Origin: Saccharomonospora piscinae
Lineage (GTDB): Bacteria > Actinomycetota > Actinomycetes > Mycobacteriales > Pseudonocardiaceae
Direction of reading: 5' to 3'
DNA: 64,000 nt
Assembly (NCBI RefSeq): GCF_005862235.1
Contig: NZ_VCEK01000005.1
Coordinates: 124,001 to 188,000 of the forward strand
Shown here: positions 25,764-33,217 of the stretch, in pieces
Numbering within the stretch: position 1 is the first letter of the stretch
How the letters are laid out: each line of letters opens with the position of its first letter
Notes under the pieces: generated by a model
What the model was told of the DNA's origin: nothing
The model's input: only the letters and a program-made list of their open reading frames with translations
Databases searched by the model: none
Translations under genes and position numbers: made by a program

Positions 25764-27119
25764 TCACACTCCCCAGTCGGGCCGCAACGGCATCGCCGCG
25801 TGCCCCGAGGCCGAGGTGCGCACGCCGAGGACCTGGTGCAGCTCGATGCCACGCCGCTCGAACGCGAGTCGGGAGGCCGCCATGTACAGCGCCCACACCC
25901 GCGCCCGGCGCACGCCCGCCTCGCCGACCGCCTCGGACCAGTGCGCGTCCAGGTTCGCGCACCACGCCGCCAGCGTCCGCGCGTAGTGTTCGCGCAGGTT
26001 CTCCGAGTGCCGGACCTCGAACCCGTTGTCCTGCATGGCCGAGGCGACGGTGCCCACGCCGGCCAGCTCCCCGTCGGGGAAGACGTAGCGGTCGATGAAC
26101 GGGCCCGTGCGGTGCCGCTCGCGCGTCGTGGGCCGGGTGATGCAGTGATTGAGCAGCCTGCCGCCCTCCCGCAGCCGGGAGCACAGGAACCGGAAGTAGC
26201 CGGGCAGGTTGCCCGCGCCCACGTGTTCGGTGAGGCCGATGGACGACACCGCGTCGAAGCCGGACTCCGGCACGTCCCGGTAGTCGCCGTGCCGCACCTC
26301 AGCACGGTCGGCCAGCCCGCGCCGGAGCAGGTCCTCCCGCGCCCACCGTGCCTGCTCCCGCGACAGGGTCACCCCCACCGCGTGGACGCCGTAGTGCTCG
26401 GCGGCGTGCGCCACCATGCCGCCCCACCCGCAGCCGACGTCGAGCAGCCGCATCCCCGGCCGCAGCCCCAGCTTGCGGCACACGAGGTCGAACTTGTGGA
26501 ACTGCGCCTGCTCCAGGCCGGCCGAGTCGGTCGGGTAGCACGCGCACGTGTAGGCCATCGACGGGCCGAGCACCAGCTCGTAGAAGCGGTTGGACACGTC
26601 GTAGTGCCGCGAGATCGCGTCGCTGTCGCGGGACCGGGAGTGGCGCAGCCCGAGCGCGGCCCTGCGCAGCCTGCCCGGAGCCTCCTCGGGCGGCGGCGGC
26701 ACCCACCGCAGGTGCCGGGGGCCCAGCTCACGCACGATCGCGAGACGTTCGGCCGGGCGCAGCCCACCCGCCATGTCGGTCATGGTCCGCAACACGTCGT
26801 ACAGGTGCCCGGTCACACCGAGGTGCCCGGCCACGTACGCCCGCGCCAGCCCCAGCTCGCCGGGTGCGGAGAGCAGGTAGCTCAGTGCCGACGGCGAACG
26901 CACCTCGACGCGCGACGGCGCCGTGGGATCTCCGGCCAGGCTGCCGTCGTAGGCGGTGATGGCCACGGGCGCGCTCGCGGTGAGATACCGCGCGAGCACG
27001 GTGCAGACCCCGGTCGCCGTCCGTGCTCCGGCCGGGGCGGCCCGCCGCCGGTGACCCGCGTCCGGCGCCGCCGGGCGCACCGTCGTCGTGCCGGGTGCCG
27101 ACTCGCTCACCTGATTCAC
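25764..27119 (-). CDS. tmsB: SAM-dependent methyltransferase for 10-methylene fatty acyl synthesis (TmsB/CFA-like)
   Basis: 451 residues of the cyclopropane-fatty-acid synthase family. The SAM motif is LLDVGCGWGGMVAHAAEHYGV (about 220), preceded by AISRHYDVSNRFYELVLGPSMAYTCAC, which binds the lipid and shapes the active site, and followed by SSIGLTEHVG and FIDRYVFPDGEL. In actinobacteria, members encoded next to an FAD reductase methylate the double bond of phospholipid oleate to a 10-methylene intermediate. The TmsA partner gene lies 22 bases upstream on the same strand. The N-terminal 30 residues are unconserved. Assignment rests on pairing and similarity; a plain cyclopropane synthase is the alternative. 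Confidence 0.85.
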   Translation of the reverse strand: MNQVSESAPGTTTVRPAAPDAGHRRRAAPAGARTATGVCTVLARYLTASAPVAITAYDGSLAGDPTAPSRVEVRSPSALSYLLSAPGELGLARAYVAGHLGVTGHLYDVLRTMTDMAGGLRPAERLAIVRELGPRHLRWVPPPPEEAPGRLRRAALGLRHSRSRDSDAISRHYDVSNRFYELVLGPSMAYTCACYPTDSAGLEQAQFHKFDLVCRKLGLRPGMRLLDVGCGWGGMVAHAAEHYGVHAVGVTLSREQARWAREDLLRRGLADRAEVRHGDYRDVPESGFDAVSSIGLTEHVGAGNLPGYFRFLCSRLREGGRLLNHCITRPTTRERHRTGPFIDRYVFPDGELAGVGTVASAMQDNGFEVRHSENLREHYARTLAAWCANLDAHWSEAVGEAGVRRARVWALYMAASRLAFERRGIELHQVLGVRTSASGHAAMPLRPDWGV

Positions 27120-27141
27120 CCTCCTCCTTCGCCGCCGGGCG

Positions 27142-28551
27142 CTACCGGTCGGCGACGCACTTGTCGTAGAGGTTCAGCAGCCGGCCTCGCGGGTCGTAGC
27201 GGCTCCGCAGCCGCTCGTACGCCGCGCCGTTGTAGAGCCGCCAGAAACTCTGCTCGTCGTAGAAGGTCTCCGAGTACAGCGACTTCCGTCCGCCCAGCTC
27301 GGTGACCTTGTCCTCCACCAGCCGGTTGTGCCTGCTCCCGCCGCCCGGGTTCGGCACGGTCCCCCAGAACCCGAAGTTGACGTACAGCACGTCCGGGTCC
27401 AGTTCGTACAGCGGCCACTGCCGGTCGGGATGACGCTGCCGGACCGGGCAGATCCACACGGGACTGAGCGGGATCTCGCGGTGCAGGAAATCGAGGAACT
27501 CCGCCGCCGCGTTCACCGGGACCTCGACGTCGGAGATCACGGCCTCGTGTGGTGGCCCGCCGAGCAGGCGGCGCACGCGGTTGGACAACTGGTGCCGCCG
27601 GTCGAAGGCGACGACCTTCCAGTAGACGTCCGAGCGCAGCCTGCGCGGACCGAGCAGCAGCCGCACCGCCCGGTGCTGGACCCCGAGCGCACGGGAGCAC
27701 CAGAACCAGTCGGTGTCCCAGCGCCACAGGTAGTCGCGGACGGGAAGATAGTCGATGTCGTGCTCGCGGATCGAGCGGTAGTAGACGTCGAGCCAGGTGT
27801 AGTCGCTGACCCGCGGTGCCTCGCCGGTGAACGTGCCCAGCGTCAGGTACAGCTCGTCGGGCCCGAAGACGGTGCCGTCCACGAAGTCGGCCACACCCTC
27901 GGCGCAGCTGCGTGCCAGCTCGTCGAAGTAGGCCGAGGGGTCCCGGAACCGCACGTGCCGCAACCGCACGTAGGGACGCACGGGCTCCAGCTCGACGCGC
28001 AGCCGCAGCGCGTACCCGAGTGTGCCGTAGGAGTTGGGGAACCCGAAGAACAGCGCCGCGTGCTCGTTGTCGGGGCGGGCGAGTACCACCTCACCGTCGC
28101 CGGTGAGTACCTCCAGCTCCAGCACCGACTCGTGCGGCATCCCGCTCCGGAACGACGACGACTCGATGCCCAGCCCGGTCACCGCGCCGCCCACCGTGAT
28201 GGTCTTGAGCTGCGGCACCACCAACGGCATCAGACCGTGGGGCAGCGTGGCGTCGACGAGCTGCTCGTAGGTCACCATGCCCTCGACGTCGGCGGTGCGC
28301 GACACCGGATCGACCTCGAGGACGTGGGTCAGCGACGAGACGTCCAGTCCGGGCGCGGTCGTGCGCGCCCGGGGGCGGAAGAGGTTGGACGTCCGCTTCG
28401 CCAGCCGCACGGGCGCGTCGGGGGGCAGGGCGCGCAGCTGGTCGCGCAGGAGCCCGGTACGCGCGTCGTGGCCCGCCCTCGGGGTGAGCGGATGTGGATC
28501 GCGCGGCGAGTCCGGGCGCGGTGGCGACGCTGACGGCTTGTCCAGCACCAT
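27142..28551 (-). CDS. tmsA: FAD-dependent 10-methylene fatty acyl reductase (TmsA)
   Basis: 469 residues, FAD-binding-4 family related to DHCR24-like reductases. It shows the FAD segment VDPVSRTADVEGMVTYEQLVDATLPHGLMPLVVPQLKTITVGGAVTGLGIESSSFR (about 80-135) and a long C-terminal substrate domain ending in SRYDPRGRLLNLYDKCV. Next to the CFA-type methyltransferase it fits the two-step synthesis of 10-methyl (tuberculostearic-type) fatty acids, in which it reduces the 10-methylene group with NADPH. The third gene of such clusters (tmsC) is not here. The operon starts about 50 bases from a MerR-type regulator encoded on the same strand. Confidence 0.85.
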   Translation of the reverse strand: MVLDKPSASPPRPDSPRDPHPLTPRAGHDARTGLLRDQLRALPPDAPVRLAKRTSNLFRPRARTTAPGLDVSSLTHVLEVDPVSRTADVEGMVTYEQLVDATLPHGLMPLVVPQLKTITVGGAVTGLGIESSSFRSGMPHESVLELEVLTGDGEVVLARPDNEHAALFFGFPNSYGTLGYALRLRVELEPVRPYVRLRHVRFRDPSAYFDELARSCAEGVADFVDGTVFGPDELYLTLGTFTGEAPRVSDYTWLDVYYRSIREHDIDYLPVRDYLWRWDTDWFWCSRALGVQHRAVRLLLGPRRLRSDVYWKVVAFDRRHQLSNRVRRLLGGPPHEAVISDVEVPVNAAAEFLDFLHREIPLSPVWICPVRQRHPDRQWPLYELDPDVLYVNFGFWGTVPNPGGGSRHNRLVEDKVTELGGRKSLYSETFYDEQSFWRLYNGAAYERLRSRYDPRGRLLNLYDKCVADR

Positions 28552-28602
28552 GTGTCGATGGTCGCCCTCGCCGGAGGGAGGTGCCAGGCGAGCGCGGGGC
28601 TT

Positions 28603-28953
28603 TCACCCCGTGCCGTCCTCGGTTGGCCCGTCCGGGTGGCTCCGCTCGCGTCCGCCGAGCCGGGCCCGGAGCCGGTCGAGTTCGGCCCGCGTGTCGGCCA
28701 GCTCGGTTTCGAGCGCGAGGATGCGCTGCGCCGACGCGAGGGTGTGACCCTCGTCGAACAGCTCCCTGAGCCTGCCCGCCCTGCCGAGCTGGTGGCGGGA
28801 GTAGCGCCGGTGTCCGCCGCTGGACCGCTCGGGCGTGACGGCTCCGGCGTTGTCGAGGCTGCGCAGGAAGGGCTGTTCCACGCCCAGCAGTTCGGCGGCC
28901 TGTCCCGTGCTGAAAGCGGGGTAGTGCTCGTCGTCGAGCTTCCGCAGGTTCAT
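28603..28953 (-). CDS. MerR-family transcription regulator
   Basis: 116 residues. A MerR winged helix-turn-helix (FSTGQAAELLGVEQPFLRSLDNAGAVTPERSSGGHRRYSRHQLGRAGRLRELFDEG, about 14-70) is followed by a dimerisation coil (ASAQRILALETELADTRAELDRLRARLG) and no effector domain or cysteine set, so it is not a metal sensor of the MerR/CueR type. ATG 28953 has CAGGGAG about nine bases upstream. It lies just upstream of tmsA, and its promoter shares a -35 region with the divergent gene at 29092. It may control either neighbour. Confidence 0.85.
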   Translation of the reverse strand: MNLRKLDDEHYPAFSTGQAAELLGVEQPFLRSLDNAGAVTPERSSGGHRRYSRHQLGRAGRLRELFDEGHTLASAQRILALETELADTRAELDRLRARLGGRERSHPDGPTEDGTG

Positions 28954-28998
28954 CGCGCACGCGCTCCCTGCCACGTTTCTTCCGACACCGTCGCGTCC

Positions 28999-29047
28999 AG
29001 TGTAACTGTGGTGGGCGGTTGACCCAATCTGCATTGATCGGTATATG
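28999..29047. promoter_or_regulatory. Overlapping divergent promoters (MerR gene / hypothetical gene)
   Basis: Plus strand: TTGACC (29019-29024), 17 bases, TATATG (29042-29047). Minus strand: TTGGGT (complement of 29022-29027), 17 bases, TACACT (complement of 28999-29004). The -35 boxes overlap by three bases, so the two promoters should exclude each other or share control. Both spacings are the standard 17, not the stretched 19 typical of MerR-activated promoters. Confidence 0.6.
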
Positions 29048-29091
29048 TTTCTTGCGATCGACAGGCAGGTAACCGGATACGCTCAGTGGAA

Positions 29092-29559
29092 ATGGGTGAC
29101 ACCGACGTGACTGTTCTGGACCAGCGGGTGCCCGAGCGGCACCGATCGACCGGCAGCGCCACACCGGGTGGCGGGCGAGACGCCGGTGCCGCGGTGCGCC
29201 GCGCCGAGGAAAGCTTCCGCAGCGCGTGTGCGGCGCTGACCCGGCAGGAGCCGGACGCGCGTGCTCTGCGCGCCGCCGTCCACGGCACCGCCCGGCTGAC
29301 CCGCACGCTGGCCACGACGATCGACAGTCTCGTCGAGGCCGTGCGGTCGTCACCCCGTGCGGTGGGCGACGAGCACACGACCGACGACCTCCTCGCGGAC
29401 CTGCGCGCTCTGCGCCACTGCCTCACGGCGGGCGCGGCGGTGATCGACCCGGCGCTCGACGACCTGCGCGACGCGACCGGCGGTGAGGTGGAGGCCGACT
29501 TCGCGCGCCGTTACCGCGAATGGGCCACCGCTACTCCCGCGACCGGCTCGCCGCTGTGA
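29092..29559 (+). CDS. Hypothetical helical protein
   Basis: 155 residues from ATG 29092 (GTG 29086 would add two). I recognise no family. The first 25 residues are disordered (RHRSTGSATPGGGRDAG). The rest is predicted helical, with regularly spaced leucines and alanines (AAVRRAEESFRSACAALTR, ARLTRTLATTIDSLVEAVRS, LLADLRALRHCLTAGAAVIDPALDDL), like a small four-helix bundle. No signal peptide or membrane helix. It is transcribed from a good promoter divergent from the MerR gene, and its last 29 bases overlap the convergent FAD oxidase gene. Confidence 0.7.
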   Translation: MGDTDVTVLDQRVPERHRSTGSATPGGGRDAGAAVRRAEESFRSACAALTRQEPDARALRAAVHGTARLTRTLATTIDSLVEAVRSSPRAVGDEHTTDDLLADLRALRHCLTAGAAVIDPALDDLRDATGGEVEADFARRYREWATATPATGSPL

Positions 29560-30946
29560 AGATGCGCTGACCCGGCGCCAGGACCCCGGCAGGGTCGAAC
29601 CGGTGGCGGGCGGCCTCGAACCGTTCCCAGGCGTCGCCGAAGTGCGCCGTCCAGTCCACGGTGCCGTGAGGCAGGGCCCCGGACGGGTAGAGGGTGCCGC
29701 CCGCCGCCGTGGCGCGGCCGTACCACTCCGCGTGGTGTTCGAGGCGCCGCGCCAGCGCCACCGGATCGTGCGGGTCGGCGACGTCGAGCACGGCGAACAA
29801 CCAGACCGTGCCCTCCCGGTCGCCGCGCGGGAGCCGCAGCAGGGGAGTCGTGATCCGCTCTGCCCGCAACGGATACAGCAGCACCAGCCCTGAGGCGCCG
29901 AGGCCCGGCAGGTCGGCCAGCGTGTGCTCGACGACCTCGGCCACCGCGTCGTCGGGCAGGAGCACGGTGAGCCACGGGTGCGGGCGGTACCAGTCGCCGC
30001 TCTCGCGCTGTGCCGCCGCGCCGGGTGCCATGCGGTCGCAGAACTCGCCGTACCCGCACTCGGCGACCTCGGCCGTCTCCGGGTCGAAGCTCAGCCCGTC
30101 GCGAACGGCGGCCTCGTGGTCCTCGTTCGCCTCCGTGGGCAGGGTGAACGTTGTGGTGGCGTCCAAGCGGAAGGACCAGCCGCCGGACGCAGCGGAGTCG
30201 TCGGGCAGCGCCCTGCCCTCGACGTGGTCGAACCGCTCGTCAGCGACCACGGTGCGCTGGTCGGCCAGGAACGCTTCGAGGTCGCGGTAGTACAGCTTGC
30301 GGCGCCGGACCCGGCCGCGCGCCCTGCCCAGGGCGAGGGTGGCGCGCGTGATCACACCGCACTGCCCCAGCCCCGCGCGGACGGCGTCGAACAGCGCCGC
30401 GTGCTCGTGGGCAGAGCAGCGCACGACCTCGCCCGCGCCCGTCACGACCTCCAGTTCCGTGACCAGGTCGGTCTGGGCGCCGTGGCGGTGGCTCGCTCCG
30501 CCGAGCCCGCCGACCGACAGCGTGCCGCCGACCGACAGGTCCAGCGAGTCGGGCAGCACCTCGGGCGTCAGCCCCCGGGCGAGAGCCGAGTCCGTCACCC
30601 GGCGCCACGTCGCCCCGCCGTCGGCGACCAGAGCCGTGCCCTGGCCGGGATGGACCCGTCTCAGCCCGCCGAGGTCGAGCACGATCCCCGCCTCGGCCTG
30701 GCTCTGCCCGAACGCCGAGTGGCCCGTGCCCCGGGGCGCGACCGCGATGCCCGCGTCGGTGGCGAACGCGAGCACGGCCGCGACGTCGGCGGTGTGCGCG
30801 GGGCGCACCACCGCCGACGGTCGCGTGTGGACGAGCCCGCCCCAGTCCCGCGCGAACCGCGCGAGCGTCGCGTCGTCGTCGGCCACGGCGCCGTCGAGGC
30901 GCGGCAGCAGGTGGGACAGCGGAGGGGCACTCGGCGGCAGCGGCAC
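29531..30946 (-). CDS. Cytokinin dehydrogenase-like FAD oxidase
   Basis: 471 residues from GTG 30946. VAO-type FAD domain: VRPAHTADVAAVLAFATDAGIAVAPRGTGHSAFGQSQ, where the His of GTGHS is the expected covalent FAD site as in plant cytokinin oxidases, then LSVGGTLSVGGLGGASHRHGAQTDLVTELEVVTG. The C-terminal domain ends in RFDPAGVLAPGQRIF, the cytokinin-dehydrogenase ending. It may oxidise amines or cytokinin-like adenines, but substrate residues cannot be judged by eye. No signal peptide. It overlaps the convergent gene by 29 bases. Confidence 0.82.
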   Translation of the reverse strand: MPLPPSAPPLSHLLPRLDGAVADDDATLARFARDWGGLVHTRPSAVVRPAHTADVAAVLAFATDAGIAVAPRGTGHSAFGQSQAEAGIVLDLGGLRRVHPGQGTALVADGGATWRRVTDSALARGLTPEVLPDSLDLSVGGTLSVGGLGGASHRHGAQTDLVTELEVVTGAGEVVRCSAHEHAALFDAVRAGLGQCGVITRATLALGRARGRVRRRKLYYRDLEAFLADQRTVVADERFDHVEGRALPDDSAASGGWSFRLDATTTFTLPTEANEDHEAAVRDGLSFDPETAEVAECGYGEFCDRMAPGAAAQRESGDWYRPHPWLTVLLPDDAVAEVVEHTLADLPGLGASGLVLLYPLRAERITTPLLRLPRGDREGTVWLFAVLDVADPHDPVALARRLEHHAEWYGRATAAGGTLYPSGALPHGTVDWTAHFGDAWERFEAARHRFDPAGVLAPGQRIFTAASRSRE

Positions 30947-31104
30947 GGGCGTGACTGTAGCGAGCCGCCGTGCCGTCGCCGGCGCCGCCCGTACCGCGTA
31001 CTTGACCGATTTTCACCGTGTCGTGACGGCGGGCCGGTGTGTTTTCCGTCTCCCTGCCCGGGTATATCCCAAGATCATCCACTTGCCCCCGAAAGGAGCG
31101 AGCG

Positions 31105-31257
31105 ATGCCTCCTATCGACATCGACACCACCCCTGCCGAGGCCGTCGAGCCGGTCGACACCGTGTCCGCCGGGCTGCCCGCCGCGAGTGGAGCCGGTGCC
31201 GTCGTGATCTCCGAGGACGATGACCTCGAACCGACCATCGTGCGCGGTCGAGAGTGA
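31105..31257 (+). CDS. 50-residue acidic peptide
   Basis: AAGGAG lies six bases before ATG 31105, and a strong hairpin follows the stop, so this is a real short gene. The peptide is acidic with no Cys, Ser-rich core or membrane helix; it begins MPPIDIDTTPAEAVEPVDT and ends ISEDDDLEPTIVRGRE. I do not recognise it. It could be a RiPP-type precursor or a small regulatory protein, but no modifying enzyme is encoded nearby. The hydroxyacyl-CoA dehydrogenase gene starts 75 bases after the hairpin. Confidence 0.55.
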   Translation: MPPIDIDTTPAEAVEPVDTVSAGLPAASGAGAVVISEDDDLEPTIVRGRE

Positions 31258-31263
31258 TGCAGG

Positions 31264-31306
31264 GAAGGCCACCCTCACTGCGTGAGGTGCGGCGAGGGTG
31301 GCCTTC
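31264..31306 (+). terminator. Hairpin after the 50-residue peptide gene
   Basis: GAAGGCCACCCTC (31264-31276) pairs perfectly with 31294-31306 across a 17-base loop, and flanking GCAG/CTGC can extend it past one mismatch. It begins six bases after the stop. Confidence 0.75.
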
Positions 31307-31380
31307 GCTGCACCAGACACGGCGGCGGGCGGTAGGTTTCCGGCACCCGGACACCGACCGCCGCACCGCGAGGAGCCTCG

Positions 31381-32604
31381 ATGACCGACGCCGCATCCGC
31401 CGTCCTCGACCGGCCGACCGAGGCGCAGGTCGCCGCCGCGCACGCCTACCTGGCCGAGGCCGAAGCACGGGCGGGGCACGGACCCGACGTCGGCCCGAGG
31501 CCGGTCGCGCACGTCGGGGTGGTCGGAGCGGGAACCATGGGCGCCGGGATCGCCACCGTGTTCCTCCGAGCCGGGCTCGCGGTGACGGTGGTGGAGCGTG
31601 GCGAAGCCGAGCTGGCCCTCGGCCGCGACCGCATCGCCGGTCAGCTGGACCGCGCCGTGGCGAAGGGCGCACTGGACAGGCAGGACGCCGACCGGGCGTG
31701 GGGCAACCTCACCGCGGCCACCGACCTCGGCAGTCTCGCCTCCGCGGACCTCGTGGTGGAGGCCGTCTTCGAGGACTTCGACCTCAAGGCGGGGGTGCTG
31801 ACCCGCCTGGCCGGGCTCGTGCGGGAGGACGCGGTGCTGGCGTCCAACACGTCGTACCTCGACCTCGACGCGCTGGCCGCCGCCACCGGCCGGCCCGAGG
31901 ACGTGGTCGGGCTGCACTTTTTCAGCCCGGCGCCGGTGATGCGGCTGGTCGAGGTGGTGCGCGGGGCCCGCACCGGCGACGACGTGCTCGCCACCGCGCT
32001 GGCGCTGGCCCGGCGTTGCGGCAAGCTCCCGGTGGTCGCGGGCGTGTGTGACGGCTTCATCGGCAACCGGCTCTACAACGCCTACCGCACGCAGTGCGAG
32101 TTCATGGTCGAGGACGGCGCCCTTCCTCAGGAGGTCGATGCCGCGCTGGAGACCTTCGGGTTCCGGATGGGGCCGTTCTCGGTGTGGGACATGTCCGGGC
32201 TGGACATCGCGGCGGCCCACCGCCGGGACACCGCGCACCGCCGCGCGCCCGGCGTGCGCGTTCCGGTGCTGCTCGACGAGCTCTGTGCCCGCGGCCGACT
32301 CGGCCGCAAGACCGGCGCGGGCTGGTACCACTACCCGGACGGCGCACGGCGGGGCCACATCGACCCCGCCGTCACCGACCTCGTGCTGTCGATCGCGGCC
32401 GAGCACGGCATCCGGCGACGGACGTTCACGGCCTCGGAGATCGTCACGCGGGTACTCGACACGCTCACCGCCGAGGCCGACGCGCTACTGGCCGAGGGCA
32501 TCGCCGCCCGCGCCTCCGACATCGACGTGGTGCTCGTCAACGGCTACGGCTTTCCCCGCGACCGGGGCGGCCCGCTCCACTGGCGGCGCCAAGCCGCGGA
32601 CTGA
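31381..32604 (+). CDS. 3-hydroxyacyl-CoA dehydrogenase
   Basis: 407 residues. It oxidises L-3-hydroxyacyl-CoA with NAD+. The N-terminal Rossmann motif is HVGVVGAGTMGAGIATVFLRAGLAVTVVER (about 45), followed by DLVVEAVFEDFDLK, SNTSYLDLDAL, the catalytic LHFFSPAPVMRLVEVV and GFIGNRLYNAYRTQCEFMVEDGALP. The C-terminal half ends in VLVNGYGFPRDRGGPLHW, as in FadB/MFP enzymes, but the enoyl-CoA hydratase domain of FadB is absent. The first 40 residues are an extra helix like a relic of that linker. It stands alone, downstream of a terminator. Confidence 0.92.
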   Translation: MTDAASAVLDRPTEAQVAAAHAYLAEAEARAGHGPDVGPRPVAHVGVVGAGTMGAGIATVFLRAGLAVTVVERGEAELALGRDRIAGQLDRAVAKGALDRQDADRAWGNLTAATDLGSLASADLVVEAVFEDFDLKAGVLTRLAGLVREDAVLASNTSYLDLDALAAATGRPEDVVGLHFFSPAPVMRLVEVVRGARTGDDVLATALALARRCGKLPVVAGVCDGFIGNRLYNAYRTQCEFMVEDGALPQEVDAALETFGFRMGPFSVWDMSGLDIAAAHRRDTAHRRAPGVRVPVLLDELCARGRLGRKTGAGWYHYPDGARRGHIDPAVTDLVLSIAAEHGIRRRTFTASEIVTRVLDTLTAEADALLAEGIAARASDIDVVLVNGYGFPRDRGGPLHWRRQAAD

Positions 32605-32634
32605 CGGTCCGCGGGCCCGCGCCGTCCAACTGTC

Positions 32635-32808
32635 TCAGCGCTCCGGCTCCTCGTCGAACGGCGGCGCCGGACGGTCGTCGTCGGCGGGCGGCTCGGGGTC
32701 GTTCCACTCCTCGGCCCTGGTCGGCCGGTTGGCCTTCAGCATTCCCTGCATCTCGGCCTTGAGTTCCTCGTCCTCGCGAGCACTGTGGGTGTCGCTCTCG
32801 CGGTGCAT
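32635..32808 (-). CDS. Conserved 57-residue hydrophilic protein
   Basis: ATG 32808 has AAAGGAG six bases upstream. The sequence has the segments MHRESDTHSAREDEELKAEM and QGMLKANRPTRAEEWNDPEP, then an acidic proline-rich tail. This resembles a small soluble actinobacterial family with an ExLKxE..RAEEW(R/N)xPEP core; function is unknown. It converges with the hydroxyacyl-CoA dehydrogenase gene and is divergent from the DUF6480 gene. Confidence 0.75.
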   Translation of the reverse strand: MHRESDTHSAREDEELKAEMQGMLKANRPTRAEEWNDPEPPADDDRPAPPFDEEPER

Positions 32809-32946
32809 GTGCGACTCCTTTCGTCGGCGGGGCTTGGCCTACCCCTGGGGCGGCGCCGCGAAACGCCGGGTTGGCGATCGCCCACGTGGGTATCCGCCGG
32901 GCGGAGACGACAGTGCCGACGCCGCGCCGTACGGAAGGCGGGAGCC

Positions 32947-33183
32947 ATGAGCGCGCAGGGTCCCGATCCGGACCCGGACACCACACCGGGACTGGAACCG
33001 GGTGGCGGGGTCAGCCCCGGCGACACACCCCCCGACTCGGGGCAGACATTCGCCACCACGCACCGCGAACCACGCCAGTCGCGGGCGATGTCCGCGGCCT
33101 GGGTGGTGGCCGTGATCGTCACGGTGGCGCTCGTCGCGGGGTTCTTCCTCGCTTACCTGATCGTCTCGCTGGTCAACAACTAG
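32947..33183 (+). CDS. DUF6480-like single-span membrane protein
   Basis: 78 residues. A Pro/Asp-rich N-terminus (GPDPDPDTTPGLEPGGGVSPGDTPP) is followed by SAAWVVAVIVTVALVAGFFLAYLIVSLV, a single membrane helix near the C-terminus that leaves only two Asn outside. This layout matches DUF6480. Function is unknown. The NDH-2 gene follows after 34 bases and may be co-transcribed. Confidence 0.75.
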   Translation: MSAQGPDPDPDTTPGLEPGGGVSPGDTPPDSGQTFATTHREPRQSRAMSAAWVVAVIVTVALVAGFFLAYLIVSLVNN

Positions 33184-33217
33184 GTCGTGACCCGACACGG
33201 CTTTCGAGGAGGTCCGT

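Noticed and set aside
28603-28953. Metal-sensing MerR protein
   Set aside because: The C-terminal metal-binding cysteines are absent and the nearby promoter spacing is 17, not 19-20.
31155-31180. Repeat-like CCGTGTCCGCCGGG inside the 50-residue peptide gene
   Set aside because: Matches only nine or ten bases, has no GTAGCC end and no 21-bp partner; expected by chance in this composition.
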